Shown here piece by piece: positions 27,349-34,381 of a stretch of 64,000 nucleotides of DNA. This DNA is from Streptomyces capitiformicae (GTDB lineage Bacteria > Actinomycetota > Actinomycetes > Streptomycetales > Streptomycetaceae), in contig NZ_CP022161.1 of NCBI RefSeq assembly GCF_002214185.1, positions 4,587,767 through 4,651,766 on the forward strand, given 5' to 3'. The stretch's first letter is position 1, and every line of letters starts with the position of its first letter. A model generated the notes under the pieces. It had not been told where the DNA came from. It did no database searches and saw only the letters and a program-made list of their open reading frames with translations. Position numbers and translations under genes: made by a program.

Positions 27349-28767
27349 ATGACCGGCAGGACCGTCAGACAAGGCCCGGAGCTCAGCCGCCGCACGCTTC
27401 TCGGCACCGGCCTCGGCGTCGCGACCGCGCTCACCGCCCTCGGCTCAGGCCCGGCCCACGCGGCGGCGCCCCGAGCGGCCGGGGCCTCCGCCCGGCGTCG
27501 CGGGCAGGCTTTCCTCGCCGCCGCCATGGACGCCTACCCGGACCACGGCGACATCCGCCTCACCCAGAGCTACACCGACCAGGCGGGCCTGTTCAGCACG
27601 GCGTTCACGTACGACAACGCGCTGGCGATCCTCGCCCACCTCGCCGTACGGACGGCGGACGGGCAGGCCAGGGCCGTGGCGCTCGGGGACGCGCTGATCT
27701 ACGCCCAGGAGCACGACCCGGCGTACGACGACGGCCGGCTGCGCCAGGGGTACAACGTCGGGCCGTATGTCTTCTTCGACGGGGTGCCGCAGCCGGACGG
27801 GTTCGTGCGGGCGGACGGGACGGCCAACGTCGGCACCCAGTTCGGCTTCACGGGTACGGCGGTCGGGGACATGGCCTGGGCGGGGATCGCGCTGAGCGCG
27901 CTGGCCCGGCGGACCGGGGCCCGGCGCTTCCTCACGGCGGCGGTGCGGATCGGGGAGTGGATCGAGCGGACCGGCCGCACGGACGAGCCCCTCGGCGGCT
28001 ACAAGTTCGGCGTCAACGGGGCGAACGAGAAGCTGCCGTTCACCTCGACCGAGCACAACACCGACCTGATCTGCCTGTTCGGACGGCTCGCCCGGCTCAC
28101 CGGGGACCGGGTGTGGTGGGAGCGGCGCGCGCGGGCGGAGGCCTTCGTGAAGGGCATGTGGGAGCCGGCCGGGGACTCGGCCCAGGGCGCCTCGGGAGGC
28201 TTCTTCTACACGGGCACCAACGATGGGGTGACCATCAACAAGTACCCCGTTCCCGAGGACACCCAGACCTGGACGCACCTCGCCCTCGACTCGAACCGTT
28301 ACTGCAGGTCCTTGGACTGGGCGGCCACCGAACTGGCCGTCCTGGACCACGCCGAGCGGCGCAACAGCACGGTGCCGGCCGGGCAGTCGTACGAGGGTGT
28401 CACCTTCAGCTCGGCCAGTCTCGTCGCGAACGAGGACGCGCCGATCGCCGAGTTCCAGCCGAAGCCGAACCGCAACGGCGTGTGGTTCGAGGGCACCGCC
28501 CACCTCGCGCTCGCCCTGCGCGACCGGGGCGTACGCGGCGACGAGGCGCACGCCCGGCGCCTCCTCGACTCCATCGAACGCGCCCAGGACCTCCTCGGCA
28601 CCGGCCAGACCGTGGGCGGCCGCACCCTGCCCGAACGCTGCGGCGTCGTCTCCGCCACCAGCCCCCTCGACACCGGCTTCGGCTTCGGCTACTACCCGTA
28701 CCGGCACACCGGCGCGACGGCCTGGTACCTGATGGCGGCGGTACGGGCGAACCCGCTACGGGCCTGA
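27349..28767 (+). CDS. Tat-exported protein, probable carbohydrate-active alpha-barrel enzyme
   Basis: A 472-residue protein. Tat signal with SRRTLLG (residues about 14-20) and cleavage near AHAAAP. The mature part is rich in helices with Trp/Tyr/His-lined loops (QSYTDQAGLFSTAFTYDNAL, KFGVNGANEKLPFTSTEHN, GIALSALARRTG, FGFGYYPYRHTGATAWY), which fits an (alpha/alpha)-barrel glycoside hydrolase, lyase or epimerase, but I cannot name the family. A LacI-type operator sits directly before the start, supporting a sugar-related role. ATG 27349 follows AGGGAG; the longer frame from 27265 would place coding sequence through the operator. Confidence 0.7.
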   Translation: MTGRTVRQGPELSRRTLLGTGLGVATALTALGSGPAHAAAPRAAGASARRRGQAFLAAAMDAYPDHGDIRLTQSYTDQAGLFSTAFTYDNALAILAHLAVRTADGQARAVALGDALIYAQEHDPAYDDGRLRQGYNVGPYVFFDGVPQPDGFVRADGTANVGTQFGFTGTAVGDMAWAGIALSALARRTGARRFLTAAVRIGEWIERTGRTDEPLGGYKFGVNGANEKLPFTSTEHNTDLICLFGRLARLTGDRVWWERRARAEAFVKGMWEPAGDSAQGASGGFFYTGTNDGVTINKYPVPEDTQTWTHLALDSNRYCRSLDWAATELAVLDHAERRNSTVPAGQSYEGVTFSSASLVANEDAPIAEFQPKPNRNGVWFEGTAHLALALRDRGVRGDEAHARRLLDSIERAQDLLGTGQTVGGRTLPERCGVVSATSPLDTGFGFGYYPYRHTGATAWYLMAAVRANPLRA

Positions 28768-28774
28768 CAGCGCC

Positions 28775-29018
28775 TCACTCCGGCAGCGACCAGCCGTCGG
28801 CGAAGTCGCACAGTTCGTCCATGACGGCCTGCTCCTGGGCCGGTGAGTACGAGGGGTAGCCCTTGCGTACGACGCCGTCCACCCAGCGGTCGAAGAGGCC
28901 GCCGGGTTCCGTGAAGGGCGCCGCGTGGGCCGTACCGAGGAGGCTGTCGAGGCGCAGGAGGGCACCCAGGGCGACGGGCGTAGTGGAGGTCGGTGCGGGG
29001 CAGGTAGCGATTCAGCAT
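28775..29018 (-). pseudogene. DUF6000 gene, 3' part (split by mobile elements)
   Basis: The minus strand encodes NRYLPRTDLHY and, after a frameshift near 28977, ALGALLRLDSLLGTAHAAPF ... GGLFDRWVDG ... AVMDELCDFADGWSLPE and a stop at 28775-28777. This is the missing C-terminal half of the DUF6000 protein whose N-terminal part lies at 32541-32990; together they give the uninterrupted pattern ILTAYVN / NRYLPRTDLHY. The mobile elements at 29019-32538 separate the halves. Confidence 0.8.
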
Positions 29019-29033
29019 GTTCTTGCGAGGAAC

Positions 29034-29189
29034 CCCGGGCGTTCACGACTCCGTTGAGGAAAGGACAGGGGGGACATCACAGCTCGCCCATCGGCCAGAA
29101 GTGGACCACGCGACCTGCGAGTTCGCGAGTGGAGGTGATCCTCCGGCCGCCGGTTCGTCCCTTTCCCAACGGAGTCGTTCACGCCCGGG
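29034..29189. repeat. Inverted repeat in the left part of the IS605-type element
   Basis: CCCGGGCGTTCACGACTCCG near 29034 is repeated in inverse orientation near 29189 (CGGAGTCGTTCACGCCCGGG) with few mismatches. The roughly 155-base unit could be a MITE-like insertion or the folded left end recognised by TnpA. Confidence 0.6.
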
Positions 29190-29389
29190 CGGAATCGCAT
29201 CTGGTGGTGGCGGTGCGGAGCACCGCGGAATCGGGCCGGAGGCGACAGGGCCGCGAAGCGGCCAGGTGACTTCCCGGCGGAGCCGGGCCGTGCCTGGCTC
29301 TGTGGCCGGGGATGGGGGCTGGTCGCTCGTTCGGGTGAGGGGAGCGGAACACACGGTGGCCGCTCGTACGGGTGTGTACGTTCATGGTC

Positions 29390-30562
29390 ATGAAGCTGGT
29401 GGTGCGGGTCAAACTCCTGCCGACGCCCGTGCAGGCGGCGGCACTTGAGGCGACCCTGCATGCCTGCAACGAGGCCGCCACCTGGGCCGCCCACGTCGCC
29501 TTCGAGGAGAAGGCGGCCAAACCCCTGGCCCTGCGCAAGCACACCTATCAGCAGATCAAGACCCGGTGGAATCTGGGTGCGCAGGCCGCCCAGCACGCGA
29601 TCAAGAAGACCTGCGACGCCTACACCACGCTGCGCGCCAACCTCCGTAACGGAAACTACGGCAAGCCCGGCTCCAAGCGGTACGAGAGGGCGGCCGGCAA
29701 GCCGGTCACCTTCCGCGCGGACGCCGCGCAGCCTTATGACGACCGGATGCTGTCCTGGCAGCACAAGCAGCGCACGGTGTCGATCTGGACCACGGCCGGG
29801 CGGATGAAGAACGTCGCGTTCACCGGCGAGCCAGGGCAGCTGGCGGTGGTGGCCGCGCACCGCAAAGGTGAGTCCGATCTGCTGTGCCGGGGCGAGCAGT
29901 GGTATCTGCTGGTGACCTGCGACATCGCCGAGGCCGAGGGGAACGCACACCCGGTGGGGTTCGTCGGGGTGGACCTGGGCATCGTCAACATCGCCACCAC
30001 CTCCACCGGCAAGCGGTACAGCGGACGCCGCCTGAACCGGCGCCGTGAAGCAGACCGGGAGCTGCGCACCAAGCTGCAGCAGCAGAACACCAAGTCCGCC
30101 AAGCGGCGGGCGAGGAAGCACACGGGCAAGGAGAAACGCCGGGCCCGCGACATCAACCACAAGATCAGCAAGCGCATCGTGGTGGAGGCTCAACGCACCG
30201 GTCGCGGAATCGCCCTGGAAGACCTGACGGGCATCCGCGAACGGGCACGGCTGAGAAAGCCCCAGCGCGTCACGCTGCACTCCTGGTCGTTTCACCAGCT
30301 CGACGCGTTCATCGCCTACAAGGCGAAACGCGCCGGGGTCCCGGTGGTGTACGTAGATCCGGCGTACACCAGCCGGGAATGCTCCCGCTGTCACCACATC
30401 GAGAAGGCCAACCGGCCCTCCCAGGCCGTGTTCGTCTGCCGGTCGTGCGGCTTCGCTGAGCACGCCGACCGTAACGCGTCCCACAACATCAGCCACCGCG
30501 GCTGGTACGCGTGGGTCCGCGGGGCCGAGTCACAGGCCTTTGCCCTCACCCTCATCGCCTGA
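29390..30562 (+). CDS. tnpB: TnpB, RNA-guided nuclease of IS200/IS605 elements
   Basis: A 390-residue protein of normal TnpB length. The RuvC-like catalytic residues are present: Asp195 in GVDLGIVN, Glu277 in IALEDLTGIR and Asp360 in HADRNASHN. A four-Cys zinc ribbon (CSRC at 331-334, CRSC at 350-353) lies between the second and third motifs, and the N-terminal helix-turn-helix begins MKLVVRVKLLPTPVQ. The protein therefore appears intact and is probably an active omega-RNA-guided DNase. ATG 29390 is used; ATG 29384 is equally possible and neither has a clear ribosome binding site. Confidence 0.93.
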   Translation: MKLVVRVKLLPTPVQAAALEATLHACNEAATWAAHVAFEEKAAKPLALRKHTYQQIKTRWNLGAQAAQHAIKKTCDAYTTLRANLRNGNYGKPGSKRYERAAGKPVTFRADAAQPYDDRMLSWQHKQRTVSIWTTAGRMKNVAFTGEPGQLAVVAAHRKGESDLLCRGEQWYLLVTCDIAEAEGNAHPVGFVGVDLGIVNIATTSTGKRYSGRRLNRRREADRELRTKLQQQNTKSAKRRARKHTGKEKRRARDINHKISKRIVVEAQRTGRGIALEDLTGIRERARLRKPQRVTLHSWSFHQLDAFIAYKAKRAGVPVVYVDPAYTSRECSRCHHIEKANRPSQAVFVCRSCGFAEHADRNASHNISHRGWYAWVRGAESQAFALTLIA

Positions 30563-30650
30563 CCGGCGACACCATCGAGTGTGAGAGCTGGACGCAGCCG
30601 GGACCACCGAAGCCATCGGTGAACCCGAGCAGCAAGCCCGTGGCTTTACG
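30563..30650 (+). ncRNA. Candidate omega-RNA (reRNA) 3' segment
   Basis: TnpB guides derive from the 3' end of tnpB and the following right end. Here 88 bases of structured sequence between the tnpB stop and the right-end hairpin fit that layout; the guide would start just beyond 30650. Inferred from position and family knowledge only. Confidence 0.4.
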
Positions 30651-30685
30651 ACTCCTAACAAAATGAGGCTTGTGGACCTTCAGGA

Positions 30686-31573
30686 ATGACGTGGTGTCAG
30701 TTCTCGTTGATGCTGGCCGAAGGGGGGTGCGAGCCAGTCGAGACGAGGGAGACCGCTGCCAGACCTTGGGAGATCGACGACGAGTTGTGGGCGCGGATCG
30801 AGCCGTTGCTGCCGGTCGTCCCGCGTAATCCGCGGCGTCCAGGTCGTAAGCGTCTGGATAGTCGCAGGGTGCTGTGCGGGATCCTGTTTGTGCTGTACAC
30901 CGGGATCCGCTGGGAGTTTCTGCCCCAGGAGCTGGGCTTCGGCTCGGGGATGACCTGCTGGCGACGGCTGCGGGACTGGAACGAAGCCGGGGTCTGGCAG
31001 AACCTGCACGAGCTGCTGCTCTCCGAGCTGCGGGCCGCAGACCTGCTGGACTTCTCCCGCGCAGCGGTCGACTCCAGCCACATCCGCGCGATGAAGGGCG
31101 GGCCGGCCACCGGTCCGTCCCCGGTGGACCGGGGCAAGGCCGGCAGCAAGCACCACCTGATCGTCGAGGCGCACGGCATCCCGCTCGCGGCAATCACCAC
31201 CGGCGGCAACCGCAACGACGTCACCCAACTGATCCCGCTGATCCAGGCCGTCCCACTGATCCGCGGCAAGCGCGGCCAGCCGCGGCGCCGCCCCAAGCAC
31301 CTGTACGCCGACCGCGGCTATGACCACGAGGTCTACCGAGACAAGGTCCGCCGGTTCCAGATCACCCCGCACATCGCCCGGCGCGGCACCGGGCACGGCT
31401 CCGGCCTGGGCGTGTACCGCTGGGTCGTGGAAGGAGCGATCGCGCTACTGCACTGGTTCCGCCGCCTGCGCATCCGCTGGGAGATACGCGACGACATCCA
31501 CCACGCGTTCGTCACCCTCGGCTGCGCCGTCATCTGCTGGCGACGACTGCGCACCGCACTTTGTCGAAAGTAA
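30686..31573 (+). CDS. IS5-family DDE transposase
   Basis: A 295-residue single-ORF transposase. N-terminal DUF4096-type domain (WEIDDELWARIEPLLPVVP, CGILFVLYTGIRWEFLPQE), then the DDE_Tnp_1 catalytic core with Asp129 (AVDSSHIRA), Asp209 (LYADRGYD) and Glu249 (VVEGAIALLHWFRRL). All three acidic residues and the Y/R context are intact, so the enzyme may be active. Translation from ATG 30686 has no obvious ribosome binding site; ATG 30710 (MLAEGG) is another option. It is convergent with the passenger gene. Confidence 0.9.
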   Translation: MTWCQFSLMLAEGGCEPVETRETAARPWEIDDELWARIEPLLPVVPRNPRRPGRKRLDSRRVLCGILFVLYTGIRWEFLPQELGFGSGMTCWRRLRDWNEAGVWQNLHELLLSELRAADLLDFSRAAVDSSHIRAMKGGPATGPSPVDRGKAGSKHHLIVEAHGIPLAAITTGGNRNDVTQLIPLIQAVPLIRGKRGQPRRRPKHLYADRGYDHEVYRDKVRRFQITPHIARRGTGHGSGLGVYRWVVEGAIALLHWFRRLRIRWEIRDDIHHAFVTLGCAVICWRRLRTALCRK

Positions 31574-31648
31574 GGGCGGGCGATCGCCCCAGAGGATGGC
31601 CTGCTCGATGCGTCGGAACGCATTCGTAGCAGTCGGGCCCGCGCAGCC

Positions 31649-32395
31649 TCACATCTGGGATCTCAGCACGTCGACCTCACAGCCCGGCGCGAACGGGTCG
31701 AAGCCGTGCTCGATCAGCCAGCGAACTGCCAGCAGGCTTCGCAACGACCACCACGCGTGGATCACGTCGAGGTCGATGTCGGTGCCATAGCCGGCGATGA
31801 CGTCGTCGAGGTGCTCCTCGTGTCCGAGCGTGAAGGTGGCGAGGTCGTACAGGGCATCACCCTGGCCCGCTTCTGACCAGTCGATGATGCCCGTGACCTC
31901 GTCGCCGTCGACGAAGACGTGCGCGATCTGCAGGTCGCCGTGCGTGAACGCCGCAGTCCACGGCCGGAGCGCGGCCTCGGCGACCTGGCGGTTGCGGGTG
32001 ACCAGGTCAGCGGGCAGGACGCCGTTCATCATGAGCAACTCGCACTCGTCGTCGAGTTCCGCCGCCAGCGCGACGATGCTCCGGCCGGCCCCACCGGGTC
32101 GGGGCGGCAGTGGCGCGTCGTGCAGCTTCCGGATGGCGGCGCCCGCCGCGGCCCACGCCGCCGGCGACCCGGTCGATGGCCCGCCGAGGCGCCCAAGCGT
32201 CGTCCCCGGGAGTGCCGCCATCGCGAGCACGGACGGCTTACACCACAGGACCTCCGGGGTCGGGACCGGCGCCAGGGCCATCGCCTCGACCTCGACATCG
32301 ATGCGCGCCTGATCGGCGTCCACCTTCAGGAACACGTCGCCGACGCGCAGAGTCGCGCGCTCAGAATGGGCGACAACGACTTTGACCTCATCCAT
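31649..32395 (-). CDS. Aminoglycoside phosphotransferase (APH) family protein
   Basis: A 248-residue kinase-fold protein. Lys24 (VFLKVDADQ) is the probable ATP-anchoring lysine; the Brenner loop reads THGDLQIAHVFVDGD (HGD at 152-154, Asp154 catalytic) and the metal-binding Asp is in GIIDWSEAGQGD (Asp172). All catalytic residues are present. Substrate cannot be predicted: APH-family enzymes phosphorylate aminoglycosides, macrolides, sugars or small metabolites. ATG 32395. It lies within the terminal repeats of the IS5-type element, so it was probably brought in as cargo. Confidence 0.85.
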   Translation of the reverse strand: MDEVKVVVAHSERATLRVGDVFLKVDADQARIDVEVEAMALAPVPTPEVLWCKPSVLAMAALPGTTLGRLGGPSTGSPAAWAAAGAAIRKLHDAPLPPRPGGAGRSIVALAAELDDECELLMMNGVLPADLVTRNRQVAEAALRPWTAAFTHGDLQIAHVFVDGDEVTGIIDWSEAGQGDALYDLATFTLGHEEHLDDVIAGYGTDIDLDVIHAWWSLRSLLAVRWLIEHGFDPFAPGCEVDVLRSQM

Positions 32396-32540
32396 GGGCG
32401 ACCAGTATCCCGGGGATGACCGCCGACGTCGCCAGGTTTATCGCGTGCGACTACGCAGCTGACCGCGTCCCGATACCCAGCGGCCTCGTGCACGACACCG
32501 ACCTCTGACCAGGTCAAGTCCACCCACTTTTGTTAGGACC

Positions 32541-32990
32541 CCTTAGCGACGGGTAGTTGACGTAGGCGGTGAGGATCTCGGCGTCCTCGTCGGTCCCGAA
32601 ACGGGCCAGGGCGAAGCAGTAGCCCAGGCCCGCGTACACCACCTCGCTGTCGAGCAGCAGTTCGCCGATCCGGGTCCGGTGCGAGGTCCGCCGGGACACG
32701 CCGATCAGCCAGGCGGCCGTGAGGCGGGGCCGCCAGCCGACGGAGAGCAGGATGTCCAGGTCGGCGTCCGTGATCGACGAGGCGTCGACGAGCAGAGGGC
32801 GCAGGAAGCGCCTGCGGGTGGCCCCCTCGAATCGGCGGTAACGGCCGCTCAGCAACTCGCCGTAGCGGCCGATGCTCCGTCGTTCGGCGCGGGGGAGGAC
32901 GTAGCGCCGTACGGCCTGCCAGTACGCGGCCTCCTCCTCCGGGGTCCCGAGCAGCCCACTCGACGTGTGCGGTTCTCTCCGGGCGGTCAT
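32541..32990 (-). pseudogene. DUF6000 gene, 5' part (truncated by the IS5-type element)
   Basis: From ATG 32990 it encodes YWQAVRRYVLPRAERR, LTAAWLIGVSRRTSHRTRIG, ELLLDSEVVYAGLGYCFALA and EDAEILTAYVN, the N-terminal 150 residues of a DUF6000 protein. At about 32541 the frame enters the right end of the IS5-type element and stops at 32514. The remainder of the gene is at 28775-29018. The function of DUF6000 is unknown. Confidence 0.8.
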
Positions 32991-33147
32991 GGCGAAAGCG
33001 TAGATCCCGGCGAGCGCAGTTCCCGGCTGGCCCAGTTCCCGGCCGGCGCAGTCCCCGGCCGGGCGAATCGCCGTCCCCAGCGGCGTACTTGAAGAGTCCT
33101 TAAGTAGTCCTTGACATGAACGACTAGCATCCCCGCCGTAACCGGTC

Positions 33148-34065
33148 GTGGATGGGGTGGGTGTCGTGCTGGAGGCGGGTCCTCGGGTCGCTGTCGCCGT
33201 GGTGACCATGGGCAACCGGCCCGCCGAGGTGGACGCGCTGCTCACCTCCGTGGCCAAGCAGGACGTGGCGCCCGAGCGGATCGTGATCGTGGGCAACGGC
33301 TGCCCGCTGCCCGAGTTCGCGGAACGGCTCGGTCTGCCCGGCGAGGTCACGACCGTCGAGGTGGACGAGAACCTCGGCTGCCCCGGCGGCCGCAACGTGG
33401 CCATCGAGCGGCTGCGGGAGTTCGGGGACATCGACGTCGTCGTCGAGCTGGACGACGACGGCCTGCTCGTCGATCCCGATGTGCTGCGCCGGGTACGGGA
33501 GCTGTACGCCGCCGACCCCCGGCTCGGGATCGTCGGGTTCCGCATCGCCGACGAACACGGCGAGACCCAGCGGCGGCACGTGCCCAGGGTCGGCGCCAAG
33601 GACCCGATGCGGGGCGGCCCGGTCACCGGCTTCCTCGGCGGCGGACACGCCCTCTCCATGGCCATGCTCGCCGAAACGGGCGACTGGGCCGCCGAGTTCT
33701 TCTTCGCGCACGAGGAGACCGACCTCGCGTGGCGGGCCGTCGACGCCGGATGGACCGTGCTCTACGCGCCCGAACTCCTCCTCCAGCACCCGAAGACCTC
33801 ACCCGCCCGCCACGCCATCTACTACCGCGTCAACGCCCGCAACCGCGTCTGGCTCGCCCGCCGCCGGCTTCCGCTGCCCCTCATCCCCGTACACCTGGGG
33901 GTATGGGTGCTCATCACCCTGCTGCGGAACCGGTCGACGGGCGGACTGCGGGCGTGGTTCGGCGGCTTCATGGAGGGCTGGCGCGAGTCGGGCGGCGAGC
34001 GCCGGCCCATGCGCTGGCGCACGGTATGGCGACTCGCACGGCTGGGCCGACCGCCGATCCTCTGA
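33148..34065 (+). CDS. Family 2 glycosyltransferase
   Basis: A 305-residue GT-A fold transferase. Opening strand RVAVAVVTMGNRPAEVDALL, nucleotide-binding GNGCPLPEF and GCPGGRNVAIERL, a DxD-like metal site in VVELDDDGLL, and the acceptor-side motif FFFAHEETDLAWRAVDAGW (the ED/xED catalytic base region). One hydrophobic C-terminal stretch (LPLIPVHLGVWVLITLL) may associate with the membrane. The rhamnosyltransferase-like layout suggests a cell-surface or specialised glycan, but donor and acceptor are unknown. GTG 33148 is taken; GTG 33157 is an alternative. It ends before direct TCCTCTGA repeats and a terminator. Confidence 0.9.
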   Translation: MDGVGVVLEAGPRVAVAVVTMGNRPAEVDALLTSVAKQDVAPERIVIVGNGCPLPEFAERLGLPGEVTTVEVDENLGCPGGRNVAIERLREFGDIDVVVELDDDGLLVDPDVLRRVRELYAADPRLGIVGFRIADEHGETQRRHVPRVGAKDPMRGGPVTGFLGGGHALSMAMLAETGDWAAEFFFAHEETDLAWRAVDAGWTVLYAPELLLQHPKTSPARHAIYYRVNARNRVWLARRRLPLPLIPVHLGVWVLITLLRNRSTGGLRAWFGGFMEGWRESGGERRPMRWRTVWRLARLGRPPIL

Positions 34066-34118
34066 TCCTCTGATCCTCTGAACCTCTGAGTCGACAGAGA
34101 CTTCTCCCCTGCACACGA

Positions 34119-34153
34119 GTGCCCCGGTCGTTCACCTCCACCGACCGGGGCAC
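34119..34153 (+). terminator. Terminator of the glycosyltransferase gene
   Basis: Perfect 12-base stem GTGCCCCGGTCG / CGACCGGGGCAC with an 11-base loop. Four direct TCCTCTGA-type units (about 34058-34089) precede it. Confidence 0.8.
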
Positions 34154-34381
34154 AGCGCTTTGTGCGGTTTCCGGATCCGGCAGCGGCGGCGGCACTCCCC
34201 CGAGCTACGCGTAGTACGCGTGCGCCGTCGGCGCCGGATCCGATGAAGTGATCACATCAGGTCCCGCCAACGGATCGCTAACATGAGCCCAACGGTTCCA
34301 CGGGGAGCCGTACGGGAGGCGGCGGCAAGTCGCCGCGGGGCGGGCCCGGTTCGACGGTGCGGGAAGGCAGCGGCGGGTTCT

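Larger units (their letters stand above)
29019..30650 (+). mobile_element. IS200/IS605-type element carrying only tnpB
   Basis: Bounded on the left by the break in the DUF6000 gene and on the right by the subterminal hairpin AAGCCCGTGGCTT (30634-30646), typical of the right ends of these elements. There is no tnpA (Y1 transposase) gene, so it would depend on a TnpA encoded elsewhere. The region before tnpB holds an imperfect inverted repeat (about 29034-29058 and 29165-29189). Confidence 0.7.
30653..32538. mobile_element. IS5-type element with an APH-like passenger gene
   Basis: Inverted repeats beginning TCCTAACAAAATGAGG (30653) and, on the other strand, TCCTAACAAAAGTGGG (from 32538) bracket an IS5 transposase gene and a second, convergent gene for an aminoglycoside phosphotransferase-like protein. 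The right boundary coincides exactly with the break in the DUF6000 gene, which confirms the limits. A target-site duplication cannot be read because the left side adjoins the IS605-type element. Confidence 0.75.

Noticed and set aside
34058..34089. TCCTCTGA direct repeats after the glycosyltransferase
   Set aside because: Very short and adjacent to a terminator; nothing beyond local slippage is supported.
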